A stretch of 64,000 nt of DNA from Flaviramulus_B aquimarinus (GTDB lineage: Bacteria; Bacteroidota; Bacteroidia; Flavobacteriales; Flavobacteriaceae). Shown piece after piece: positions 17,796 to 26,610 of this stretch. A model generated the notes under the pieces. It saw only the letters and a list, made by a program, of their open reading frames with translations. It searched no databases and was not told the DNA's origin. The position numbers were made by a program, and so were the translations under genes. Each line of letters opens with the position of its first letter. Positions within the stretch are counted from its first letter, which is position 1. The DNA is taken from positions 62,001-126,000 of the forward strand of contig NZ_BAABJH010000001.1 of assembly GCF_039543205.1 (NCBI RefSeq), given 5' to 3'.

Positions 17796-18242
17796 TTAAT
17801 TAAAATCACTATACTGATGTAGTGATTTCATAATTTCCTCATAGTATAAAATGGCAGAAATGAGTTTATCCGTATCTGAATATGGGAGGTATTCACTATG
17901 AAACTCATTGGTTTCTTCTAAAAAAGTATCCGTCGTTTCAAACTGACTTTCTAAAGCCTTTTTGTTATCATTATTATTTGGAATCCCTAAAGAAGACATT
18001 GTAATACCTGGCTTGGTGGCAAACGCCACATATGGTAATGTTTTTATAAGCACTTGAATTCTTTCAGAATACAGACCTATTAATTCACCTTTTTGAAGAC
18101 GACTTAAATCTTCTTTATTATGATATCTTTTTATTATAACATCTTCGCTAATAATACTTTTTGGTGCTTTATTTTTTTGGGCAAAACTTATGGCAGTTAG
18201 TAAAAACAAGCAAAAACTGAGTAAAATAACTTTTAATTTCAT
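17796..18242 (-). CDS. Small secreted protein of unknown function
   Basis: A 148-residue protein with a strong signal peptide (MKLKVILLSFCLFLLTAISFAQ) cleaved before KNKAPKS. The mature ~125 residues are polar and helical. The segment DLSRLQKGELIGLYSERIQVLIKTLPYVAFATKPG is the most family-like stretch, and the C-terminus is acidic and rich in Glu and Tyr. No lipobox cysteine, sorting domain or known motif is visible. It has its own promoter (18269-18298) and stands apart from its neighbours, so context gives no functional hint. Confidence 0.7.
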   Translation of the reverse strand: MKLKVILLSFCLFLLTAISFAQKNKAPKSIISEDVIIKRYHNKEDLSRLQKGELIGLYSERIQVLIKTLPYVAFATKPGITMSSLGIPNNNDNKKALESQFETTDTFLEETNEFHSEYLPYSDTDKLISAILYYEEIMKSLHQYSDFN

Positions 18243-18268
18243 GACATAGATTTATAAGGGTCAATGCG

Positions 18269-18298
18269 CAAATTTATGCAATTAATCGTAAAAAACAA
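18269..18298 (-). promoter_or_regulatory. Bacteroidota promoter for the small secreted protein gene
   Basis: On the minus strand TAAATTTG (18269-18276) fits the -7 box TAnnTTTG, with TTG (18296-18298) 19 bp upstream. The leader would be about 22 nt to the ATG at 18242. Confidence 0.6.
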
Positions 18299-18630
18299 GC
18301 GTTTTATCGATTTATTTAATAAATATTTACAATCAAAATTATATTATTAATATGTTTTAATGATTATTATTGTTGTTTTTACTACAAATCTAATTACTTG
18401 GAAAGGTTACAGGTATACTTGTATTATTTTTAGATTTGTTGCGTTAAGTTATTAAATAGAGTAAGCAACTAAACCATTATTACTGTTTTTAGCCATAATG
18501 ATAATTGTACCTTTATTAATACTTTATATTCATCAAATTTCAATGTTCTTACTAAACTATTCAATTTATAGTTAAACAGTCTTAAAATTTCCGTCCAAGT
18601 AAATTGTGGTAATTACTCAATTAATAAACC
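18299..18630. other. AT-rich intergenic region downstream of mnmE
   Basis: A stretch of about 330 bp between the end of mnmE and the promoter of the next gene. No gene, tRNA or stable terminator hairpin is visible. Confidence 0.4.
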
Positions 18631-20046
18631 TTACTTTCCAATACAGAAATTGGCAAAGATATTACCTAATAAATCATCATTGGTAATCTCTCCCGTTATC
18701 TCGCCAAAATAATAAAGGGCTTGACGAATATCTATGGCTAGTAAATCGCCAGATAATCCAGAATCTAAACCGTGCTTAACTTTATCAATCTCTACAAAAG
18801 CTTTTAATAACGAATCATAATGTCTTGAATTCGTAACTATGGTATCATTATTTTTTAGAGCACCAGTATTTACAAAACTTAATAATTTATCTTTTAAATT
18901 TTCTACACCAATACCTTTTTTAGCTGATAATAAAATATACTCTGATTTTTCGACTTCACTCAATATGACATTAAGATTATTTATTTCTTCATTTTCAAGT
19001 TTATCTATTTTATTAGCAACTATCAACAGAGGTTTCTGTGGGTATTTATTTTTAATTTTTTCAATTTCTAACTTAAGGCTTTGAGATTTCTCACTATCGT
19101 ACGAAATGACATCAGACTCAAAAAGATAAATAACAACTTGGGCTTGTTCTATTTTCTCAAAGGTTTTTTTTATACCTATACTTTCAACCACATCTTTGGT
19201 CTCTCGAATACCAGCCGTATCAATAAACCGAAACCCTATTCCGCCTATTGATATTTCATCTTCAATAGTATCTCTAGTAGTTCCCGCTATTTCAGAAACA
19301 ATAGCACGTTCTTCATTTAACAAAGCATTTAGCAATGTCGATTTTCCCACATTAGGCTCGCCCACAATGGCGACAGGAATACCATTTTTAATAACGTTAC
19401 CAACAGCAAAACTGTCTATTAAACGTTTTAATACAAATCGGATACGCTCAACTAAATCTTTAAATTGAGTTCTGTCGGCAAACTCAACATCTTCTTCTGC
19501 AAAATCAAGTTCTAATTCTATAAGCGAGGCAAAATTTAAAAGCTCTTCACGCAGTTTTGCTATTTCGGAAGAAAACCCACCGCGCATTTGTTGCATGGCT
19601 ATTTGGTGTGCAGCTTCATTATCGCTGGAGATTAAATCCGCTACTGCTTCGGCTTGCGATAAATCCAGTTTCCCATTTAAAAACGCACGCAATGTAAATT
19701 CACCAGCAGTTGCCATTCTACAACCGTTTCTAAGAAATAATTGTATAATTTCTTGCTGAATATAATTGGACCCGTGGCAGGATACCTCAACAACATCTTC
19801 GCCTGTATAAGAATTTGGGTTTTTAAAAACAGAGACCAAAACCTCATCAATGGTTCTATTAGCTTCCATAATATGTCCCAAATGAATGGTATGTGTTTTT
19901 TGGTCGATAAGTGTTTTTTTAGAGGTTACAGACCGAAAACAGGAGTCCGCTATCCTAATAGCATCTGCTCCAGATAATCTAATTACAGCAATGGCACCCG
20001 CACCCGATGGCGTAGCCAAAGCAACGATAGTATCTTGATTTATCAT
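18631..20046 (-). CDS. mnmE: tRNA uridine-34 modification GTPase MnmE
   Basis: MnmE (TrmE) acts with MnmG to install the (carboxymethyl)aminomethyl group at C5 of the wobble uridine of certain tRNAs. The 471-residue length is typical. The N-terminal formyl-THF-binding domain shows ATPSGAGAIAVIRLSG and the GEFTLRAFLNGKLDLSQAEAV segment. The inserted G domain has GEPNVGKSTLLNALL (P loop), GTTRDT (switch), DTAGIRET (G3) and NKID (G4). The C-terminus is the diagnostic CIGK, whose Cys is conserved in the family. It stands alone. A -7-like box (TATTTTTG, 20051-20058) ends 4 bp before the ATG, suggesting a leaderless transcript. Confidence 0.97.
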   Translation of the reverse strand: MINQDTIVALATPSGAGAIAVIRLSGADAIRIADSCFRSVTSKKTLIDQKTHTIHLGHIMEANRTIDEVLVSVFKNPNSYTGEDVVEVSCHGSNYIQQEIIQLFLRNGCRMATAGEFTLRAFLNGKLDLSQAEAVADLISSDNEAAHQIAMQQMRGGFSSEIAKLREELLNFASLIELELDFAEEDVEFADRTQFKDLVERIRFVLKRLIDSFAVGNVIKNGIPVAIVGEPNVGKSTLLNALLNEERAIVSEIAGTTRDTIEDEISIGGIGFRFIDTAGIRETKDVVESIGIKKTFEKIEQAQVVIYLFESDVISYDSEKSQSLKLEIEKIKNKYPQKPLLIVANKIDKLENEEINNLNVILSEVEKSEYILLSAKKGIGVENLKDKLLSFVNTGALKNNDTIVTNSRHYDSLLKAFVEIDKVKHGLDSGLSGDLLAIDIRQALYYFGEITGEITNDDLLGNIFANFCIGK

Positions 20047-20050
20047 ATGG

Positions 20051-20058
20051 CAAAAATA
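20051..20058 (-). promoter_or_regulatory. -7 box directly before mnmE (possible leaderless start)
   Basis: TATTTTTG on the minus strand ends 4 nt before the mnmE ATG, so transcription would start at or next to the A of the start codon. No TTG is seen at the expected -33 distance, so the promoter is only partial. Confidence 0.35.
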
Positions 20059-20456
20059 GTGAATTTGGCAACTTAACTATCATAACTTTTTACACAAAAA
20101 AAATTAACAAAACCAAAACAAGTACTGCCCTAGCTATAACTCTTTAATAAATGTTAAAATTTTAATATAAGTTTTCATTCCATTATAAATAAAAAATAGG
20201 GCTGTATACTGACTATTTGTCTTAAATAGTATAAAAACCATGTACTTTTTTAAAGTTTTAATCCATTTTAATTAAAACACCATAATAATCTAGTTTGTAG
20301 ATATTTAACTTTATTATAGTATGTAAGCATAGTATATTTGCAAGCGCAATTTTATAAAGCTTAGTGATTCATTTTATTTACGTATTACTATTACAGTAAT
20401 TTATAAATGCATCATTTTAACCCCCTAGAGCAAACGAGGAAAAGATTTGCATCAAC
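20059..20456. other. Divergent intergenic region between mnmE and the SpoIIAA-like gene
   Basis: About 400 bp of AT-rich sequence. The only motif worth naming is TATATTTG at 20333-20340 on the plus strand, a perfect -7 box facing the downstream gene, which would give a leader of about 110 nt. No -33 TTG lies at the right distance. No ORF or RNA gene is recognised. Confidence 0.35.
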
Positions 20457-20885
20457 ATGAAAATAACGGAATCTGATTTTTCAAATCAAATTTTAAAGCT
20501 CGTAGAGAACCCATTAGGGAATATCTTTTTCTTTAATCACTTAGCTGTTGTGGAGCTTAATGAAGGGGTGCATTTTGATATTAATAACGCATCAACAATA
20601 ATTGATGAACTAAAATCTTATTTTGGAGATACTGAGCCTTACGGCGTTATAGCTAATCGCATTAACTCATATTCGGTAAATCTTATAGATGCACCATTAT
20701 TTAGAAAGAAAACTAAAAACTTATATGCCTATGGTGTTGTAGGTCATGATCTTGCTGGGAAAATGAATGCCGAAATTGAAAATGATTTTTGTATATCGGA
20801 AAAAGTGGATTACGATTCGATTAACGAAGCTATTAGCACGGTTTATAATAAAATAAGAAATAGCGGTGCGTTTTCTTTAAACTAG
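20457..20885 (+). CDS. SpoIIAA/STAS-like small soluble protein
   Basis: A 142-residue cytoplasmic protein without signal peptide or membrane segment. The pattern AVVELNEGVHFDINNASTIIDELKS, followed by a strand PYGVIANRI, a helix and AYGVVGH, resembles the alternating strand-helix SpoIIAA-like (STAS/SEC14-type) fold of small Bacteroidota proteins of unknown role. There is no obvious phosphorylatable serine motif of an anti-anti-sigma factor. The last 9 bp overlap the end of the convergent S1-protein gene. Fold assignment is from pattern only; function is unknown. Confidence 0.6.
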   Translation: MKITESDFSNQILKLVENPLGNIFFFNHLAVVELNEGVHFDINNASTIIDELKSYFGDTEPYGVIANRINSYSVNLIDAPLFRKKTKNLYAYGVVGHDLAGKMNAEIENDFCISEKVDYDSINEAISTVYNKIRNSGAFSLN

Positions 20886-21707
20886 ATAAATACCATCCGA
20901 TTTAATCTCTATTTGGCGCTGTTTATATAAAGTTCCTATAGCCTTTTTAAAATTCTTCTTACTCATTTGAAGTGTCTCCTTTATAGCTTCTGGACTCGAT
21001 TTATCATTTAAGTTTAAATACCCACTATTATCTTGTAGTTCTTGTATAATACGCTCTGCATTTGGCTCTATATTTCTATAACCTATTTGACCTAAAGTAA
21101 TATCCAATTTATTACCTGGGCGTATTTTTTTAACAATCCCTTTTAATTTATCGCCAACACTAAGATCTTTAAAAATGCGGTCCTTATAAATTAAACCAGC
21201 ATGGATTTTGTTTACAATAACATTCATACCAATATCGGATGGATGTGATACGATTAAATCAACTTCCTCGAACTCACTAACCGTAAGCTCTCTATTATCT
21301 AAAAACCGATTGGTTTTACTCGATGCCACTAACCTATCCGTTTTTTCATCTAAATAACAATGCACCAAATACCAGCCTCCAGGTTTCATTTTAAAAGCTT
21401 GCTCTTTAAACGGACAAAATAACTCCTTAACCAAACCCCAATCTAAAAATGCACCATAATCCGTTACTTGGTTACAACGCAATAAAGCAAAACCATCACG
21501 CATGATATAAGGCATATCGGTAGAAGCCACAGGGCGTTCTTCATTATCTAAATACACAAAAACATTAATCTTATCCCAAATTTTAAATGTTTCTGGAACA
21601 TAGCGATTTGGAAGCAATACTTCGTTATCCTCATTATCTATTAAATATACACCGTGGTCTGTTTCACGAAGTATTTCCAGTGTATTTATCTGTCCTAAAT
21701 GTATCAT
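20877..21707 (-). CDS. CvfB-like S1-domain RNA-binding protein
   Basis: A 276-residue protein of the CvfB/YitL family: tandem S1-type OB folds followed by a winged-helix C-terminus. The start at 21707 (MIHLGQINTLEILRETDHGVYL) is preferred to the ATG at 21758, because it begins at the conserved family N-terminus and a -7 box lies between the two ATGs. Visible S1 features are GVYLIDNEDNEVLLP, QVTDYGAFLDWGLVKELFCPF and a third OB fold around GDKLKGIVKKIRPGNKLDITLG. The helix-rich end has a kinase-like SPEAIKETLQMSKKNFKKAIGTL winged-helix pattern. CvfB in Staphylococcus affects virulence gene expression; the role in flavobacteria is not established. Confidence 0.82.
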   Translation of the reverse strand: MIHLGQINTLEILRETDHGVYLIDNEDNEVLLPNRYVPETFKIWDKINVFVYLDNEERPVASTDMPYIMRDGFALLRCNQVTDYGAFLDWGLVKELFCPFKEQAFKMKPGGWYLVHCYLDEKTDRLVASSKTNRFLDNRELTVSEFEEVDLIVSHPSDIGMNVIVNKIHAGLIYKDRIFKDLSVGDKLKGIVKKIRPGNKLDITLGQIGYRNIEPNAERIIQELQDNSGYLNLNDKSSPEAIKETLQMSKKNFKKAIGTLYKQRQIEIKSDGIYLV

Positions 21708-21711
21708 GCGG

Positions 21712-21719
21712 CAAAGGTA
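21712..21719 (-). promoter_or_regulatory. -7 box directly before the CvfB-like gene (possible leaderless start)
   Basis: TACCTTTG on the minus strand fits TAnnTTTG and ends 4 nt before the ATG at 21707, the same geometry as at mnmE. No TTG is found at the usual -33 distance. Confidence 0.35.
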
Positions 21720-21782
21720 ACATTTTTTCAATCCTACCCTAAGTTTATGGCAACACAACTTAAAGCTTTATTGGTTTATTTT

Positions 21783-21923
21783 TGGGCGTATCGCCTCCTA
21801 AGGTCGGCGTCGGGCTATACGCTACAAGTCCTCGCTCGTCCCGATAGCTATCGGGAATCCCTGTGGGCTTTCCACTGCTATCCCTTACGCAATTGTTCGC
21901 AGCAACAACTCTCAAAAGCCACC
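21783..21923. repeat. GC-rich palindromic intergenic repeat element
   Basis: About 140 bp whose base composition is far richer in G+C than the flanks. It contains a perfect 16-bp palindrome CCCGATAGCTATCGGG at 21840-21855, blocks such as GGTCGGCGTCGGGCTATACGC and GGGCTTTCCACTGCTATCCC, and a second small hairpin (TTGTT...AACAA) near 21891. This is the look of the GC-rich repeated intergenic elements that I recognise from Flavobacteriaceae genomes. Short open frames cross it on both strands but have no coding character. Copy number in this genome cannot be seen from one window. Confidence 0.6.
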
Positions 21924-21951
21924 TAAAATCAAAAACCATAATTATTAGCAC

Positions 21952-21982
21952 AAAAAAAAGCGCCACAATAATGCAACGCTTT
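21952..21982 (-). terminator. Candidate rho-independent terminator after the DUF2853 gene
   Basis: On the minus strand AAAGCG pairs with CGCTTT (21977-21982 with 21957-21962) around a 14-nt loop and runs into a T tract (21952-21959). The stem is short, so strength is modest. Confidence 0.45.
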
Positions 21983-22007
21983 ATACTTTTATATAAATTG
22001 AGTTCTA

Positions 22008-22346
22008 CTAATAAACAGACTCTTTTCCAAAATGCTTAGTCAGTAAATAATAAACTACTGCTCTATACTTGTTACGGTTAGATTGACCATATTGATCCAT
22101 AACAACTTGAATACCTTTATCTAAATCAGCGCCATCATTTAATCCTAATTTTTTAATCAAGAAATTGTTTTTTACGGTAGCTAATTCAGATGCATCAGAA
22201 CCAGAAACTGTTGAAGAATCTGCATTATAAATAGATGGACCACAACCAATAGTCACTTTAGTTAATAAATCCATGTCGGCGTTAACACCGCATTTGTCTT
22301 TTAAATCGGCAGCATATTTTGCAATAAGCTCATCTCTTTTACTCAT
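22008..22346 (-). CDS. DUF2853-family small soluble protein
   Basis: A 112-residue protein matching what I know of the DUF2853 family: MSKRDELIAKYAADLKDKCG at the start, central VTIGCGPSIYNADSSTVSG, and the end KYRAVVYYLLTKHFGKE. The start at 22346 is preferred over an in-frame ATG at 22421, which would add a hydrophobic tail unlike the family. It follows menD by about 100 bp on the same strand. Function is unknown; the domain is helical. It may be carried on the menaquinone transcript, or may have its own promoter in the AT-rich gap. Confidence 0.85.
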   Translation of the reverse strand: MSKRDELIAKYAADLKDKCGVNADMDLLTKVTIGCGPSIYNADSSTVSGSDASELATVKNNFLIKKLGLNDGADLDKGIQVVMDQYGQSNRNKYRAVVYYLLTKHFGKESVY

Positions 22347-22443
22347 AATGATTTCGTTTTTTAAATGTGTTAATAAAATAAATTGATAGCTGTTATAAAG
22401 ATAGCTATTTTTTAGACACAAAAATTATCCATAAGTCACATTC

Positions 22444-24204
22444 TTACTTTAAGAATTCAAAGTAATCCAATAGCACTTGATCATTAATGTTTTTAGGTGT
22501 AAAAACCTCTAATAATTTAGGTTGGTCAGCCTCAGAATAGAATGTTTTTAATGCTGATTCTAAACTCAATTCATCTGAAGCCGATTCATATTTAAAACCA
22601 TACATATCACATAAATGATTAGCTGTTAGCCGATGATTAGTTTCAAAGTAAGTATCAAAATTCTCTGTGTTCTTATGGCCAGGTAAAATTCTAAAAATAC
22701 CACCACCTTGATTATTCATTACAATAATCCTAAAGTTTTTAGGTATATGGCTATTCCAAAGCGCATTACTATCATATAAAAAACTTAAATCGCCAGTAAT
22801 ACATACCGTTGGCTTTTTATTGGCCACAGCACAACCAATTGCGGTAGATGTACTGCCATCTATCCCACTCGTCCCTCGATTACAAAACACTTTAAGGGTT
22901 TTATCAATTTTAAACAACTGTGTATAACGAATCGTAGAACTATTGCCCGATTGTAATATATAATGATTTGGAATGGTTTTTAAAACAGTACTAAACACTT
23001 TAAAGTCCGAAAACGGAATACGTTCCAAATAGACTTTATGTTTATTTAATCGGCTTTGTTTTACAGCAGTCCAAGTAGGCTTATAATTACTCTTTACATA
23101 ATGGGTTACTCTTGGCAAAAAAAGCTCAAAAAAGGCATTGGGTGCTTTTTCAATATGGGTATCCAAACAGAAAAACGTATCGTTTGCCTTTTTATTATCA
23201 ATATGCCAATGGTGTTTGGGTTTATGTTTTCGTAAAAGCTGTTTGATTTTTTTAGACACAATTAAACCTCCAAAAGTAACCAGGATATCAGGTTGAAGTT
23301 CCTGTTTTTCTTTATCTGTAAGCGGTGCAATAAGTTGGTCTATACTCGGAAAAAAACTGGGATGGTGTAAATTTGATGTGGTTTCGGTCAGTACAATAAC
23401 ACTATCATCTTCCGCCAATTCATCCAGCCACTTTTTTTCTATTTGATTTGGGCCATTCACCCCTACTAAAATCATTTTTTTAGATGCCGAGTTCCAATCC
23501 TCTAAACAAGATTGCAATACATAATCTTCAATTTTTACTGGTTTTGTCTTAACATCAATAACTTTTGGGGTTACACTTAGTGTATCGACCGTTTCATAAA
23601 GCGGTTCATCAAAAGGCACATTAATATGTACAGGGCCATTTTTAAATCTGGCAAAATTAATAGCCAGATTGGTTTCTTCCTCGTTATGGGTTTGGATATC
23701 TTTTTGTAAACCTAGCAGACGCTCAAACTTATCTTCTAAATTCTTTAAAAGGGGTAGTTCTTCATGTTCCGGAACATGTTTTTCATCTTTTAAATCCAGT
23801 TTTAAATTTGCCGAATATAGAATATGGTTTTCAAATACGTTTTTCTGGTTAATGGTCTGCCCATCGCCTACACCTATTAAATGTTTTGGGCGGTCTGCAG
23901 ATAAAACCACTAAAGGAATATCACTATAATACGCTTCGGCTACAGCTGGGTAATAATTTAAAAGCGCACTTCCAGAGGTGCAAACTACAGCCGTTGGCTC
24001 TTGCAATTGCTGGGCTATACCTAAAGCAAAAAAAGCAGCACAACGCTCATCAACAATACTATAACACTTAAAAAAAGGATCGTGAGTAAACCCTATGGTT
24101 AAAGGCGCATTTCTACTGCCAGGCGATATAACTATATGTTTTATATGTTTCGCTTTGCACAATTGAACAACAGTTTGTGCTAGCGGAATTTTCGGGTATG
24201 TCAT
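22444..24204 (-). CDS. menD: 2-succinyl-5-enolpyruvyl-6-hydroxy-3-cyclohexene-1-carboxylate (SEPHCHC) synthase MenD
   Basis: A thiamine-diphosphate enzyme that joins 2-oxoglutarate to isochorismate, the first committed step of menaquinone synthesis. The 586-residue length fits. The N-terminal ThDP domain contains ISPGSRNAPLTIGF, the family's substrate-binding SPGSR motif, with DERCAAFFALGIAQ holding the activating Glu. The C-terminal ThDP-binding domain has GTSGIDGSTSTAIGCA and the GDLSFLYDSNAL...NNQGGGIF Mg-diphosphate motif. It lies 52 bp downstream of isochorismate synthase on the same strand, in pathway order. Confidence 0.96.
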   Translation of the reverse strand: MTYPKIPLAQTVVQLCKAKHIKHIVISPGSRNAPLTIGFTHDPFFKCYSIVDERCAAFFALGIAQQLQEPTAVVCTSGSALLNYYPAVAEAYYSDIPLVVLSADRPKHLIGVGDGQTINQKNVFENHILYSANLKLDLKDEKHVPEHEELPLLKNLEDKFERLLGLQKDIQTHNEEETNLAINFARFKNGPVHINVPFDEPLYETVDTLSVTPKVIDVKTKPVKIEDYVLQSCLEDWNSASKKMILVGVNGPNQIEKKWLDELAEDDSVIVLTETTSNLHHPSFFPSIDQLIAPLTDKEKQELQPDILVTFGGLIVSKKIKQLLRKHKPKHHWHIDNKKANDTFFCLDTHIEKAPNAFFELFLPRVTHYVKSNYKPTWTAVKQSRLNKHKVYLERIPFSDFKVFSTVLKTIPNHYILQSGNSSTIRYTQLFKIDKTLKVFCNRGTSGIDGSTSTAIGCAVANKKPTVCITGDLSFLYDSNALWNSHIPKNFRIIVMNNQGGGIFRILPGHKNTENFDTYFETNHRLTANHLCDMYGFKYESASDELSLESALKTFYSEADQPKLLEVFTPKNINDQVLLDYFEFLK

Positions 24205-24256
24205 GTACGCATTAATCTTAGCGTAAAAATAAGAAATAGGATGTTAAATTGAATAC

Positions 24257-25393
24257 TTATAAAATGTTTTTAATCACTAAAGATTTTGAAACCGTTTCTT
24301 CCCATTCGCTTTCTGCATTCGAGCTTTCAGTTATACCGCCACCAACATAAATAATGGCCGTTTGGTTCTTAAGTTGCATACAGCGTAAATTCACGTATAA
24401 TTGTGTGCTGTTTTTAGTAATGGCATAGGCTCTGTTTTCAATATTGCGTCGTCCAGAACGCGGTGCTTTGGTTATTTCTAAATTCAGTTCGCCTAAAAAA
24501 CCCGTATAGAATTCACGGTTGTAATTTTCGTGCTTTAGTATGAATTGTTTAGCGGATTGTTTTGGCAAACCGCAAACTGCTGGCGTTGGATGTAATGCTG
24601 TTATAACGTGTTGTAAGTTAGTTTCTGACTTTAACTGTGCAGAAATCATGGTTTTCAAGTGTACCAAATTACCAGCCTTTACGGTTTCAACATCTGAAAC
24701 GGTAAAGCTTTCAACTGATGGCTTTAAGTTGTCTATTATAAAATCGGTAACAAACTGTTGTTCTTGTAGTTCTTTTTCTTGCCAAGCCACCTCTAAATGA
24801 CCTGTATAATCCTGTGTACCTGCCAGTGCCATAATAGAAAAGCGTTTGCCTTCAATCTTTATTAAGGTTTCTGGGGTAGCACCTAACCACAACCCGACTT
24901 TAGGATGATACCAACAATATACAAATGCCGATGCATATGTGTTTAATAGGTTTTTAAAAATTGAAATAGGATGAGCTTCTTCTATGTTTACCGTTTCTTG
25001 TCTCGATAAAACCACTTTCTTGAACTCTGAATTTTTAATGGCTGCAACACCTTGTTTTACAAGATTGATGTGAAAGTCTTTTGATTCTACTAATTCTATT
25101 TTAGGAAGTGCTTGGATGTCTTCCCGATTATTATCAAGATTCTCTGGAATGATAGTAAACTTTGGACAACTGATAACTTCAGATGTTTCATTTGGAATCA
25201 GCACCGTTTTTTCAGTAGCATCAAAAGGGGAAAACACAAAACCTTTTTCGGTAAAATCTTTAGTGTAGTATAAATTATCATTGCCTTGAAGTAACCCGTT
25301 TACTTTAGTGTCATTAGGTTTTCTGTATGCTACAAAAGGAAGTTGGTCTTGATAATGTGTATCAATACGCTCAAAAAATTCGTCTGAAATCAT
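24257..25393 (-). CDS. menF: Isochorismate synthase (menaquinone pathway)
   Basis: Converts chorismate to isochorismate, the substrate of the menD product encoded next. The 378 residues comprise a chorismate-utilising-enzyme domain. Conserved parts are FKKVVLSRQETV, FVYCWYHPKVGLWLGATPETLIKI, IMALAGTQ, the HLKTMISAQLK block, ALHPTPAVCGLPK, REFYTGFLGE, and the C-terminal YVGGGITESSNAESEWEETVSKS. The TPAVCG and GGGI.....E..E blocks carry the Mg2+-binding acids. The start codon overlaps the thioesterase stop by one base, so the genes are translationally coupled. A siderophore-type EntC is possible in principle, but context argues for menaquinone. Confidence 0.92.
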   Translation of the reverse strand: MISDEFFERIDTHYQDQLPFVAYRKPNDTKVNGLLQGNDNLYYTKDFTEKGFVFSPFDATEKTVLIPNETSEVISCPKFTIIPENLDNNREDIQALPKIELVESKDFHINLVKQGVAAIKNSEFKKVVLSRQETVNIEEAHPISIFKNLLNTYASAFVYCWYHPKVGLWLGATPETLIKIEGKRFSIMALAGTQDYTGHLEVAWQEKELQEQQFVTDFIIDNLKPSVESFTVSDVETVKAGNLVHLKTMISAQLKSETNLQHVITALHPTPAVCGLPKQSAKQFILKHENYNREFYTGFLGELNLEITKAPRSGRRNIENRAYAITKNSTQLYVNLRCMQLKNQTAIIYVGGGITESSNAESEWEETVSKSLVIKNIL

Positions 25394-25818
25394 TATTTCT
25401 TTTTAGGTAACGCAATGGTGGTTAACTTGCATAAGGAGATTAAGTTGTCGTTATCATCGGTTACACGAATTTCAAATAGCTGGGTGGTTTTGCCTTTATG
25501 GATAAATGCAGCTTTTGCATATACGTAGCCCTCGCGCACACTCTTTACATGGTTGGCATTAATTTCTATACCGCGTACAAAAAACTGATCGGTATCTAAA
25601 AATAATTCAGCTGCAAAACTACCTGTGGTTTCTGCCAGTGCCACTGTAGCACCGCCATGAAGTACGCCGTCAGGTTGGTGCACTCTAGAATTTACTGGCA
25701 TTTTTAATATTAAAAAGTCATCACCAAAGTCAACTAGGTCCATTTCTAAAGTTTCCAATAAAGTATTTTTAGCCATAGCCTGAAAGCGTTCTAAGAGCGC
25801 TTTTTTAGATAATTGCAT
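25393..25818 (-). CDS. Hotdog-fold thioesterase (PaaI family), probable DHNA-CoA hydrolase
   Basis: A 141-residue single hotdog domain. The core HQPDGVLHGGATVALAETTGSFAA has the HGG..A..AE active-site pattern of PaaI/YdiI/MenI-type acyl-CoA thioesterases, and GIEINANHVKSVREGYVYA follows as in that family. It is the first gene of the operon with isochorismate synthase and menD. I therefore infer that it hydrolyses 1,4-dihydroxy-2-naphthoyl-CoA, the thioester step of the same pathway. Family alone would also allow other aromatic acyl-CoA substrates. The gene is divergent from the hydrolase at 25871 across 52 bp. Confidence 0.85.
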   Translation of the reverse strand: MQLSKKALLERFQAMAKNTLLETLEMDLVDFGDDFLILKMPVNSRVHQPDGVLHGGATVALAETTGSFAAELFLDTDQFFVRGIEINANHVKSVREGYVYAKAAFIHKGKTTQLFEIRVTDDNDNLISLCKLTTIALPKKK

Positions 25819-25870
25819 AGAATTAATGTATTTTTAAAATCGCTAACAAAAATACAAAACATAAGTGTAA

Positions 25871-26506
25871 ATGGGTTCAGAAGAAAAAGAAATATCATAC
25901 ACCACAACCAACTCCTATTCGACCCTAAACACCCTGAGTAAATCAACCAAAAATGTATGGTTTGTTTGTCATGGTATGGGCTATTTAAGTCGGTATTTTT
26001 TAAAATATTTTAAAGACTTGCCAACAGACGAAAATTATATTATTGCGCCTCAAGCCAGTAGCAAATACTATATAAAACCGGATTTTAAACATGTTGGTGC
26101 CAGTTGGCTAACTAAAGAAACTACGCTAAAAGACACGGAAAACGTGATGCGGAATTTTGATGCTATTTTTGAGGCCGAGAATATTCCCAAGCATCTTAAT
26201 TTGATTGTTTTTGGATATTCGCAAGGTGTTAGCGTTGCGGCACGCTATGTTGTAAAACGACAATTGCAATGTGCGCAACTCGTATTGCATTCGGGTGGTA
26301 TCCCTAAAGAATTATATGCTGAAGATTTTGCGTTTTTAAAAGCCAAAGTGAGTTTGATTTGTGGCACTCATGATACTTATATCAATCAAGAACGTTTGCA
26401 ATCTGAAACAAAAAAAGCAAAGGATTTATTTAAAGACCAATTACATATCATGATGTTTAATGGTAAACATGAAGTGAATGTTGATATTGTAAATCGTTTA
26501 GTGTAA
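25871..26506 (+). CDS. Alpha/beta-hydrolase of the phospholipase/carboxylesterase type
   Basis: A 211-residue cytoplasmic serine hydrolase. The nucleophile elbow is GYSQGVSVAAR (G-x-S-x-G). The catalytic acid is probably D of CGTHDTYI, and the His is in FNGKHEVNVD near the C-terminus. The N-terminal part, KNVWFVCHGMGYLSRYFLKYF, forms the first strand and oxyanion-loop region, and AP.ASSKYY..... matches the carboxylesterase-2-like family. Substrate unknown. It is divergent from the menaquinone operon and its function may be unrelated. Confidence 0.8.
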   Translation: MGSEEKEISYTTTNSYSTLNTLSKSTKNVWFVCHGMGYLSRYFLKYFKDLPTDENYIIAPQASSKYYIKPDFKHVGASWLTKETTLKDTENVMRNFDAIFEAENIPKHLNLIVFGYSQGVSVAARYVVKRQLQCAQLVLHSGGIPKELYAEDFAFLKAKVSLICGTHDTYINQERLQSETKKAKDLFKDQLHIMMFNGKHEVNVDIVNRLV

Positions 26507-26610
26507 GTTGACTTTTACAGGAATGACAAAGCTAGAGAAACAACATAGTAACTAACAAACAGATTGCCACATCAAGCAAAAAAAGCCGGATTCGCAATAA
26601 CGTATACGAT

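Noticed and set aside
21699..21966. Two overlapping open frames on opposite strands in the GC-rich element
   Set aside because: They cross a palindromic repeat, have odd composition rich in Ser, Pro, Tyr and Arg, and no family resemblance; treated as non-coding.
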